Assembly (NCBI GenBank): GCA_900544515.1
Contig: UQVI01000015.1
Coordinates: 1-18,464 of the forward strand
Direction: 5' to 3'
Source of the DNA: an uncultured Oscillospiraceae bacterium
Lineage (GTDB): Bacteria > Bacillota > Clostridia > Oscillospirales > Acutalibacteraceae
DNA length: 18,464 nt
Below, piece after piece: positions 6,251 to 13,798 of this stretch. A program made the translations under genes and the position numbers. Below the pieces are notes generated by a model. That model was not told the origin of the DNA, searched no databases, and worked only from the letters and a program-made list of their open reading frames with translations. Numbering within the stretch: position 1 is the stretch's first letter; the number at the start of each line of letters is the position of its first letter.

Positions 6251-8652
6251 ATATGTATAATAATACCTTTTCTTTTGCCGAGTCTGAAGCACTTTTCAAT
6301 ATTTTTTATTTTCCTTGTTCTTTTACCAAAGCGAACTTCTGAAAAAATGTTCGCCTCAAAGCCAAGCAGTTTTTTATTTAATGCAAAGCGAAAACTCTGT
6401 GCCTTATCTGCGAAATTATAAAAGCATAAAAGTGCTTCATTATCTTTAAGATAAACCGTTGACATAACGTTAGGATTATTGGATACAACAGGATTTTTGC
6501 TGTGCCAGTAACCAAGCATTTTGCTGTCCTCAATACCGAAATCGTCCCATATCCTATACATATCAACTGCATTCCTGTATCCCCAGCCATAGCGGTTATT
6601 CATCGCATAAAGCATACCGAGATACATATCACCGCCACCCTCAAGCATCTGACCGGTAATACCGTAAGGTATACCACTGACCTCAGCTAACACATATTCA
6701 GGTGAGTATTTTTTGTAGAAAAAGCCTTCACCAAGCCATACGCTGTCAAGAAACGGTATAATCTCAGTATAAAGATTCATACAGCTTACATCACCCGCAC
6801 GTACCTCCTCGTGATTCCACATATGCATATCAATCAGTCCGTCGGTCTTTTGCAGCACCTTTTTTGCACGCTCAAGCGTTGTACGGTCAAGCGATGTATC
6901 ATCAATATAAATACCCTTGATACCCACATTATCCACAAGCCAGTTCAGTCCCTCAACATAATAGTTATCCAGTCTTGTATCCGGTCTGACTATAAATGAA
7001 ATATCGTGATCATTTTTATATTTGCCGTGCTTATATTTAACAAACCAGCCGGGAATAATATCCTCACCGAAATTGTCAATCAGCCACTGCGGCTTTTCCT
7101 TCTGCCAGGAATGGCTGACGCCTTTTTTACGCAGAATGATTTCATCACCCAGTGCCTTGTATACAAAGGTTTCTGCCATATGATTGCTGTGCTCACGCTC
7201 GGTATAGTACAGCTTTATTCCTATACCCTTTTTACCGGCATAGGAAACAGCATTTTTTAATCTGTCCACCTCGTAAAAAGGATAATTGATAAACGGCATA
7301 ATCATATTGCCCTGATGGAAAATAACGTGACTCAGTCCATTTCTTTCAGCAGTATCAATATCATTTATCTCATCCGTTAAATGATTGTTATGATGATACC
7401 TTACTGAAAATGCTTTTTTGTAATCAATCGGCTTAAGCGGTGTGATATGCATTTCAAAAATGAAATTTCTTGTCTCACCCTGTTTAAAATCAAATTCGCC
7501 TGTGTAAGCGAAAATATGGGTGCTGCCGTTTTCTTTTTCAGCTTTAATTCCGCCTTTTCCGTTATTGTCCCAAGTTTTCACAGGCGTTCTGAGCGGTAGA
7601 TTTTTATAGAATATATTAATAAGAGGTCTGATATAATCCTCTGCCTTGAGTTTCAGGCGCATACCGCAGTTTACACAGCCTATATAAATACTGTCCTGCT
7701 GCTTCTGATTATCCCATTTAAAATCAACGCTTTCAGCTTTTGACGCTCTGTGTCCTAAGCCGTGCATCAGTGAAGAGCAGTCGGGAGCAATATAAAAATC
7801 AAGTGAAACATTGGTTGCTCTGAAATCCTTTTTCGGTGCGATTTTAACCGAATATTCCAATTGTCCTTCATACCTGAGAACGGATGTTATCACAGCAGAA
7901 TAATCCTCATTCTCACAGGAAGTAACGGATTCAATCCGATTATTAAAACACTTTTTATCCATTACGCCGCAAGGCAGCGGATTGCCGTCAATAAGAAATT
8001 CAGCTTTTTTGCTGAAAAGCTGTTTCTGAACCGTTTCTTCAAGCTCAATTGCCTCGTTGAATTTTGAGCTTACCTGACAAGGCAAGCCGTTTTCCGAAAA
8101 GGATATTTCCCTTCCGAGAATGACTGCATTTCCGTCAACGAGCTCAGGCGGTGTATATGGAGAAACAACAGTGTCATCAATACACATATCGGAATTGAGC
8201 CAGTTGATACGCGATAATCTCCATAAATCATTATATCCGTTATTCTCAACAGGACTGGATATAATGTTGAACAGTGCTTCAAAGGTGCACTCCTCATTTT
8301 CAGAAGTGATTGTAATGATACTTTTTTCCTGTCTTTTACCAAGCTTCTCCGCCTTAACAGTAAAGAATAACGGCTGTATTATATCGGCACTGAGATTGAC
8401 CGTCTGATTCCTGCTTGTTCCGTATTTATCAACAAGATCCGTATTGATACACTCGATTTCAAGGTTTCCCTGTGATGAGATACTTTTGATAACATCATCT
8501 CTTTTTGAAAGCACAGCCAGCTGAAAAACGAACACCTCATTTTCAGACATCATAAATTCTGCAGAACCGTCAATTCTGTGATAATCATCAAGAATACTCA
8601 GATCTTCAAAATGAATAATCTTTTCTATTCTGTCAAAAATATATAATTCCAT
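6226..8652 (-). CDS. GH123_N/DUF6067-like glycoside hydrolase, cytosolic
   Basis: This 808-residue protein has a long N-terminal beta-rich half (about 1-405) and a C-terminal TIM-barrel-like half. It carries features I recognise from the DUF6067/GH123_N group: LWRLSRINWLNS with a following DD (143-160), GIYIDDTSLDR (580-590), and SVWLGEGFFY...LAEVSGIPYGITGQML (637-670). Characterised GH123 enzymes are beta-N-acetylgalactosaminidases that use an adjacent Asp-Glu pair. Here Asp584-Asp585 occupies the comparable strand end, so the mechanism may differ, and Glu642 is another candidate. No signal peptide is present. AGGAG lies 6 bases before the ATG. It is the first gene of the operon, divergent from the AraC-type regulator. 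The activity is inferred; it could act on another hexosamine or uronic acid. Confidence 0.75.
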   Translation of the reverse strand: MELYIFDRIEKIIHFEDLSILDDYHRIDGSAEFMMSENEVFVFQLAVLSKRDDVIKSISSQGNLEIECINTDLVDKYGTSRNQTVNLSADIIQPLFFTVKAEKLGKRQEKSIITITSENEECTFEALFNIISSPVENNGYNDLWRLSRINWLNSDMCIDDTVVSPYTPPELVDGNAVILGREISFSENGLPCQVSSKFNEAIELEETVQKQLFSKKAEFLIDGNPLPCGVMDKKCFNNRIESVTSCENEDYSAVITSVLRYEGQLEYSVKIAPKKDFRATNVSLDFYIAPDCSSLMHGLGHRASKAESVDFKWDNQKQQDSIYIGCVNCGMRLKLKAEDYIRPLINIFYKNLPLRTPVKTWDNNGKGGIKAEKENGSTHIFAYTGEFDFKQGETRNFIFEMHITPLKPIDYKKAFSVRYHHNNHLTDEINDIDTAERNGLSHVIFHQGNMIMPFINYPFYEVDRLKNAVSYAGKKGIGIKLYYTEREHSNHMAETFVYKALGDEIILRKKGVSHSWQKEKPQWLIDNFGEDIIPGWFVKYKHGKYKNDHDISFIVRPDTRLDNYYVEGLNWLVDNVGIKGIYIDDTSLDRTTLERAKKVLQKTDGLIDMHMWNHEEVRAGDVSCMNLYTEIIPFLDSVWLGEGFFYKKYSPEYVLAEVSGIPYGITGQMLEGGGDMYLGMLYAMNNRYGWGYRNAVDMYRIWDDFGIEDSKMLGYWHSKNPVVSNNPNVMSTVYLKDNEALLCFYNFADKAQSFRFALNKKLLGFEANIFSEVRFGKRTRKIKNIEKCFRLGKRKGIIIHISKRDKSE

Positions 8653-8680
8653 AGTATACTCCTTTATAAATCCTGATTTT

Positions 8681-8686
8681 ATTATA
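8681..8686 (-). promoter_or_regulatory. -10 element of the minus-strand glycosidase operon
   Basis: TATAAT on the minus strand lies 28 bases before the ATG of the GH123-like gene. No good -35 hexamer stands 16-18 bases upstream, which fits a promoter that needs an activator such as the divergent AraC-type protein. Confidence 0.5.
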
Positions 8687-8691
8687 GTACA

Positions 8692-8703
8692 TACGAGCTT
8701 GTA
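8692..8703. promoter_or_regulatory. Near-palindrome TACGAGCTTGTA between divergent promoters
   Basis: Five of six pairs match around an AGCT centre. It lies between the two divergent -10 boxes and overlaps the -35 of the regulator gene. That is a good place for an operator, but AraC proteins more often use direct repeats, so this is only a candidate. Confidence 0.25.
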
Positions 8704-8727
8704 AATAAATTCAAAATACAGTATAAT
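8699..8727 (+). promoter_or_regulatory. Promoter of the AraC regulator-GH31 operon
   Basis: TTGTAA at 8699-8704 and TATAAT at 8722-8727 are separated by 17 bases. Transcription should begin near 8734, about 26 bases before the ATG at 8760. Confidence 0.65.
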
Positions 8728-8746
8728 GAATACACAAATCGGAAAC

Positions 8747-8751
8747 AGAGG
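8747..8751 (+). promoter_or_regulatory. Ribosome binding site fixing the regulator start
   Basis: AGAGG lies 8 bases before the ATG at 8760-8762. The in-frame GTG at 8751 begins inside this site, so it cannot be the start served by it; ATG 8760 is preferred. Confidence 0.7.
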
Positions 8752-8759
8752 TGCTGTTT

Positions 8760-9611
8760 ATGTATCAAAGTGAATCTTTTTTTATTAAAGAACATAATCA
8801 CGCCGGATTATTTCACCCGGAAATCACAAGCGTTTTTAAAATTCTTGCTGATGACAGTTATTTTCACCGATATGACGATGATGAACTGGAAAATCACCAC
8901 CAAAAAACAATTGCGTTTATCAGATGCACTGACGGCAGCGGTAAAATAAGCACCGATGATGAAACGTTTATTCTTAGTAAAGATGATTTTATATTTTTAA
9001 AATTTCATAGCATCAAGGAATACAAAAGCCTTTCAAATGTGTGGGGCTACAGATGGGTTAACTTTATCACGGATACGCACACCAATGAATTCGAAACAGG
9101 AAAAATTTATAATATTCCCTTAAGTGAAAACGAAGAAGCGTGCTTTAATAAGCTGATGGCAGGCGGGCAGTGTGAATTCATACATTCCGGATATATCAAT
9201 TCCTTATTCTTAAGCTATTTCTACAGCATTATGTATGAAAGCAGAATGGATAATGATGATATGCCAACAGATAAAAGCACACGTATTATCGATGAAATGT
9301 GTTCCTATATCCAGCAAAAGGTATATTCAAAAATATCAATAGACGAGGTGGCTGATTTCTTTAAAATATCCCCGAGACGGCTTCACCAGATATTCACAAA
9401 GGAATTGACTATTTCCCCCAAGCAATATATACTGAAGAAGAAAATGGAAGAGGGCTACCGCCTTTTGGTTCAGACCTCTGCTTCAATAAACAAAATTGCA
9501 TATATGCTGTGCTTCAGCTCACCTTACCATTTCTCAAATGAGTTTAAAAAGACCTTTGGCCAAACTCCCAGTCAGGTAAGAAAAATGGAGCAGATGTACA
9601 ACAAGGAGTAA
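8760..9611 (+). CDS. AraC-family transcriptional regulator
   Basis: The 283-residue protein has an N-terminal cupin-like sensor region (about 1-165, with the typical strand FILSKDDFIFLKFHSIKEY) and a C-terminal AraC DNA-binding domain with two helix-turn-helix units. The first is near 190-213 (SKISIDEVADFFKISPRRLH) and the second near 239-265 (ASINKIAYMLCFSSPYHFSNE), ending with the diagnostic FKKTFGQTPSQVRK. Such proteins bind a sugar and activate nearby catabolic genes. It is divergent from the four-gene glycosidase operon and leads GH31, so it probably controls both; this is inference from position. Its last codons contain AAGGAG, the ribosome binding site of GH31, which starts 4 bases after the stop. 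Confidence 0.93.
   Translation: MYQSESFFIKEHNHAGLFHPEITSVFKILADDSYFHRYDDDELENHHQKTIAFIRCTDGSGKISTDDETFILSKDDFIFLKFHSIKEYKSLSNVWGYRWVNFITDTHTNEFETGKIYNIPLSENEEACFNKLMAGGQCEFIHSGYINSLFLSYFYSIMYESRMDNDDMPTDKSTRIIDEMCSYIQQKVYSKISIDEVADFFKISPRRLHQIFTKELTISPKQYILKKKMEEGYRLLVQTSASINKIAYMLCFSSPYHFSNEFKKTFGQTPSQVRKMEQMYNKE
9603..9608 (+). promoter_or_regulatory. Ribosome binding site for the true GH31 start
   Basis: AAGGAG ends 7 bases before the ATG at 9616-9618. This is the only strong site upstream of the GH31 coding sequence. It supports a start at 9616, not at the unsupported TTG at 9756 where the long intact frame begins. Confidence 0.8.
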
Positions 9612-9615
9612 TACT

Positions 9616-11945
9616 ATGGGTGAACTGAAAAAATCATTAATAGCAAAAACCGATGCAAAGGCAAATACCAATCAGATATTTGTCAAAGACAATTTACGTA
9701 TAACAATCCTTACACCACGTCTATCCGTGTAGAAAATGGCAGCACATTTACAGATTTGCCGAGTATGGCAGTATGGTTTCGTAATTTCAATACTGAGAAA
9801 ATGCAGATAAGCAATACCTCTGACACAGTTACCGTTGAAACAAGCGAGGTTATTTTTACAGTTAAAAGAGGAAAGCCTTACTGTGTTTATTTTAAAGACA
9901 CACAAAAAACAGAGGTGTTTTCAAAACAAAAGAATTTAAAAGGCACGTACCGTACTCTTGACGGTACCTTCGGCAAAATTCCTCTGCAGGACGGACTTAT
10001 TACAAAAAACGGTGCGTATCTCTACGATGACAGCCGTTCCATGCTGATTGATGATGAGGGGCATTTTGTCAGAAGAGCAGACAGCACTAAGGATTATTAT
10101 GCCTTTGCCTATGGTAACAATTACCGTGAAACAATCAGAGCATTTTATCAGATCAGCTCCCCTGTTCCGCTTATTCCAAGATTTGCACTGGGCGTATGGT
10201 GGAGCAGGTATCACGCATATACCCAGCAGGAATACCTTGATTTGATGGAAAAATTCAGGAAAGAGGAAATTCCGCTTACCGTTGCCACAGTTGATATGGA
10301 CTGGCACTGGGTTAATGTAAAAAAGCAGTTCGGCATAAATTATAACGGCTGGACAGGATACTCATGGGATAAAAACCTTTTCCCTGATTATAAAGCCTTT
10401 TTAAAGGAGCTTAAGGACAATAATCTGCATATAACCCTTAATCTTCATCCTGCTGACGGCGTACATACGTATGAGGATATGTATGATGAATTTGCGAAGG
10501 CAATGGGTGTCACCAACAAAAAGGATATTCCCTTCGTCTGCGGTAATGATGATTACTGGAATAACTACTTTGATATCCTTCACAAGCCGTACGAAAAGGA
10601 CGGCGTTGACTTCTGGTGGATTGACTGGCAGCAGGGCAAAAAATCCGATGTTGACGGACTTGATCCGTTATGTGCTTTAAACCATTATCATTTCCTTGAC
10701 AATGCTGAAAACGGAGAGCTCCCTCTCATTCTTTCACGATACTGCGGCTACGGCTCACACAGATACCCGCTCGGCTTCTCAGGCGATACCGATATAAGCT
10801 GGAGAGTGCTTGACTTTCAGCCGTATTTCACAATCAATGCAGCAAACTGTGCTTACACCTGGTGGAGCCACGACATAGGCGGACACCATATGGGATACCG
10901 TGATGATGAGCTGTATTTACGATGGATAGAATTCGGTGCATTTTCCCCTGTACTGCGTCTTCATTCCACAAGCTCAATGCTGCTTGGCAAAGAGCCATGG
11001 AAGTACAGAAAGGATATATGTGAAAGTGCAAAGCAGTGGCTTCGCTTCCGTCACAGGCTGATACCTTATATCTACACTATGGACTACCGCAATCATAAAG
11101 ATGGTATTGCTTTATGCGAGCCGATGTACTACTCTTATCCGAATATGGAAGAGGCATTCAATGTTGCCAATCAGTATATGTTCGGCAGTGAACTGATGAT
11201 ATGCCCTATCACCTCAAAGGCAAGCACAAAAACAAATTTCGGCACTGTAAAGGCTTGGATACCTGAGGGAAAATACACAGACATTTTCACAATGCAAAGC
11301 TACACAGGACCTAAGGAAATTGAGCTTTCAAGAGAAATATATTCCATACCTGTTCTTGCAAAGGAGGGTGCAATCATTCCTCTATCAAATGACGAGGGCA
11401 ATACCTGCGGTAATCCTGAACAGCTTGAAGTATGGGTATTCAACGGTAATAACAGCTTTACATTGTATGAGGACAACGGCAAAACCAATTACGAAGAATG
11501 CAATGTAAAAACTGAATTTGAAATCACCTCAGACAATCAGAATACAAAATTTGTTATCAAAGCTCCTGTCGGCGATACAGAGCTTATACCGGAAAGCAGA
11601 AAATACAGAATTGTGTTCAAGGATATCGTATCAGATGATATTGACGCTCCGGTCGGTACAGACATTTATCAGGACAAAACAGATGCAGTTATCGTTGAAT
11701 GTGATTTTAAAACTTCTGACATTACAATTACAATAAAAAACACAAAACCTTTGCCAAAGGATACATATCAGGACAGAATCATCAATATTTTCTCACGCTG
11801 GCAGGAATGTACAACAAAAAAGAACACTGCATACAAACCATTTGAAAATACAGATGACAGAGATGAGCTTTTACGCACATTAAAAAAATCACATCTGCCG
11901 AAGGATATAAAGGTACTTATAAGAGAATGCCTTAACGAAGAATAA
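9616..11945 (+). CDS. GH31 glycoside hydrolase with an N-terminal frameshift
   Basis: The intact frame 9756-11945 gives 729 residues of a GH31 alpha-glycosidase. It shows FWWIDWQQG with nucleophile Asp290, GFSGDT with acid/base Asp344, and C-terminal beta domains, followed by a short helical tail with the end LIRECLNEE. GH31 covers alpha-glucosidases, alpha-xylosidases, sulfoquinovosidases and alpha-N-acetylgalactosaminidases; which one is not decided. Upstream, an ATG at 9616 with a strong ribosome binding site encodes MGELKKSLIAKTDAKA...ITILTPRL and then stops at TAG 9730. Moving the frame at 9721-9723 continues it as IRVENGSTFTDLPSMAVW, the expected GH31 N-domain. The joined product would be about 776 residues (nucleophile Asp337, acid/base Asp391). 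No signal peptide is seen. It forms an operon with the AraC regulator. Confidence 0.88.
9721..9723 (+). other. Frameshift site in the GH31 gene (one base missing)
   Basis: The frame from ATG 9616 runs to CGT at 9718-9720, then reads CTA-TCC-GTG-TAG. Adding one base after CT would restore CTN-ATC-CGT-GTA-GAA (LIRVE), a normal GH31 N-terminal strand. The site has no slippery heptamer. A real mutation or an assembly error near low coverage both fit. Confidence 0.85.
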
Positions 11946-11985
11946 AAAAACACAGTCTCAAAACAAATTTGAGACTGTGTTTTTT
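11945..11985. terminator. Bidirectional terminator between convergent genes
   Basis: ACACAGTCTCAAA (with a preceding A run) pairs perfectly with TTTGAGACTGTGT around a 4-base CAAA loop, and T runs follow on each strand. It lies between the stop of GH31 (plus) and the stop of the serine hydrolase (minus), and can end both transcripts. Confidence 0.93.
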
Positions 11986-11999
11986 ATTTATCCTATGAT

Positions 12000-13592
12000 T
12001 TATTCAACAAATGTTCCCTTGAAATCAGGCTCAATTAACGGAAGTCCCAGCTTTTCAACTGCATCCTTAACTACATCCTCAGTTGTCTTGCTCTTAATCG
12101 GCATTCCGATAAAGGTCATATTGTAGATTGCAAGATCCTGGAATCTTGGGGTCATTTCGTTTATAACCTTTACTGTATCATCTTCTCTGAAACAGAAAGT
12201 AAACTGTCTCACATGAGCGGTTTCAATCGGTCTTATCCACAGCTTAAGCGAGCCGTCCTCCTGCCATGAAGCCTTTGAATATGTATGATAATGCAAATCA
12301 CCCAGAGTAATTTCAGAAACTCTGTATTCTCCGTCAAGTCCAACCTCTATGGTATTTGCATAATCCTTTTCTTTCCAATAGAAGGTCAGCTTTTCATCAT
12401 CAAAGGTCAGTTTCATTTCATTGATTTCGCCCGGCTTATTATAAAGCATCTGCGTGATGGAAATTGTAATTACCGAAACGAATTCCGATGTTTTGCATTT
12501 AATAAGCCTGCCTGAAATCCTCTGCTCCATTTCTCTGTTTCTTTCCGTTTTCGGCAATTCCTTAACATGACAGCTGTCAATTACAGAGAGCATTTCATCA
12601 TATGCCTCTTTGCTTTCAGGAAGAACCTCATAACCAAAGCACTGAGGGAAATATTTCCAGAACACCTTCATTATCTTATAATCCTCAGCCTCACCGCAAT
12701 TGAGAACAACAAGAGCATCATGATCAGGGAACATAAAGCAGCGCTGTCCGAACAGACCGTCGGCACGGTAGCTATTTGCAATTTGATTTCTCCAGAACTG
12801 ATAGCCGTAGCCCATCATATTGTCAATATAACCGTCGTTGACTGAATCAACCTGCTTTCTGGTGGCTTCCCTTACCCAAAGCTCAGGAATAATCTGAGTG
12901 CCGTCAATCCATTTACCGCCGTGAATATAAGGCAAAAAGAACTTTGCAAGGTCCTCACTCTTCATATAAAGACCCCAGCCGCCGGCATTATTTCCGCTGC
13001 CATCCTGTTCCCAGAATGGTTTTTCAATTCCAAGCGGTTCAAAAATTCTCGGATAGAGATAGTCAATCATACTCATACCGGTAACCTTTGAAATAATGGC
13101 AGACAGCATAAATGTATTTTCGGAAATATAATTGAACTTCGTATTAGGAGGAAGAAGGAAGGTTGCATTCATAAAATTGGCAATCCAATCCTTGTTGCCC
13201 TTTTCATCAAGAACTGTAATAAGCTTATCAGAATGCATAGTCAGAAGCATGCGTATGGTCAGCATTCTGTTAAACGGTCTTTTGCTCATAGCATATTCAG
13301 GAAAGAAATCCGCTACCCTGTCATTCAGGTTAATCAGTCCCTCAGCCACAGCAAAGCCAACCGCAGTTGAAGTAACAGACTTGCTCATTGAATAAAGAAC
13401 ATGGGGCGTATCTGCATTATAAGGCTTGAAAAAGCCCTGTGCACACACTTTATCGTGTCTTACAACAGTAAAGCTCTGAAGCCCAAGACCCTTCTCATTT
13501 ATCTCGTTAAGAAAGGCGGTAATAACCTTACTGTCAACACCCACAGCTTCAGGGGTGGTATGTTCGAGCTGATAGTTATCTAATCTTTTCAT
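12000..13592 (-). CDS. Beta-lactamase-fold serine hydrolase, cytosolic
   Basis: The 530-residue protein has the class C beta-lactamase/esterase-type fold (Pfam Beta-lactamase). The SxxK motif is S68-M-S-K71 with Ser68 as nucleophile, the second motif is Y155-I-S, and GLFGQ (279-283) occupies the third motif region. After about residue 350 comes a beta-rich C-terminal domain, unlike plain beta-lactamases and like large esterase/peptidase-type members. No signal peptide is present, so antibiotic resistance is unlikely; an esterase, amidase or D-amino-acid peptidase role on imported substrates is more plausible. GGAGAGG sits just before the ATG. It has its own promoter (13626-13654) and a shared terminator. 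Being next to the glycosidases, it may remove acyl groups from the same glycan, but this is inference. Confidence 0.88.
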   Translation of the reverse strand: MKRLDNYQLEHTTPEAVGVDSKVITAFLNEINEKGLGLQSFTVVRHDKVCAQGFFKPYNADTPHVLYSMSKSVTSTAVGFAVAEGLINLNDRVADFFPEYAMSKRPFNRMLTIRMLLTMHSDKLITVLDEKGNKDWIANFMNATFLLPPNTKFNYISENTFMLSAIISKVTGMSMIDYLYPRIFEPLGIEKPFWEQDGSGNNAGGWGLYMKSEDLAKFFLPYIHGGKWIDGTQIIPELWVREATRKQVDSVNDGYIDNMMGYGYQFWRNQIANSYRADGLFGQRCFMFPDHDALVVLNCGEAEDYKIMKVFWKYFPQCFGYEVLPESKEAYDEMLSVIDSCHVKELPKTERNREMEQRISGRLIKCKTSEFVSVITISITQMLYNKPGEINEMKLTFDDEKLTFYWKEKDYANTIEVGLDGEYRVSEITLGDLHYHTYSKASWQEDGSLKLWIRPIETAHVRQFTFCFREDDTVKVINEMTPRFQDLAIYNMTFIGMPIKSKTTEDVVKDAVEKLGLPLIEPDFKGTFVE

Positions 13593-13625
13593 AAATCCCT
13601 CTCCAATCGCCAGCTTATATTCATA

Positions 13626-13654
13626 ATTTTAACACATATTGTAAAGCATTTCAA
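13626..13654 (-). promoter_or_regulatory. Promoter of the serine hydrolase gene
   Basis: On the minus strand TTGAAA (13654-13649) and TAAAAT (13631-13626) are 17 bases apart, with a TGn extension in front of the -10. The start would be near 13619, giving a leader of about 27 bases. Confidence 0.75.
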
Positions 13655-13665
13655 TACAATTTGTA
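13639..13665. promoter_or_regulatory. Clustered ATTGTA/TACAAT half-sites, possible operator
   Basis: ATTGTA (13639-13644) and TACAAT (13655-13660) are inverted 6-mers 10 bases apart. TACAATTTGTA (13655-13665) adds a further inverted 5-mer. The cluster spans the -35 box of the serine hydrolase promoter. It is A+T-rich, so chance is possible. Confidence 0.3.
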
Positions 13666-13687
13666 TAAACAAAATATAAAATATAAA

Positions 13688-13715
13688 TTGACATTTTCAT
13701 ATAGAATAGTATAAT
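13688..13715 (+). promoter_or_regulatory. Near-consensus promoter of the envelope gene operon
   Basis: TTGACA (13688-13693) and TATAAT (13710-13715) are both perfect, with a 16-base spacer. Transcription should begin near 13722, giving a leader of about 77 bases before the CHAP gene. The leader is too short for a c-di-AMP (ydaO) riboswitch. Confidence 0.85.
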
Positions 13716-13798
13716 TAAGACTAAGATATTATGTCTAAAAATATGTCAATAAAAAGACAAATGATTTATCGTCATCCCTTTTTTAACATCATTATGAG

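Noticed and set aside
9715..9732. Programmed ribosomal frameshift in GH31
   Set aside because: There is no slippery heptamer, no internal ribosome binding site and no downstream pseudoknot visible. GH31 enzymes are not known to use one.
13722..13798. c-di-AMP riboswitch upstream of the CHAP/K+ channel operon
   Set aside because: Such genes are classic targets, but the leader is about 77 bases and lacks the long paired structure needed.
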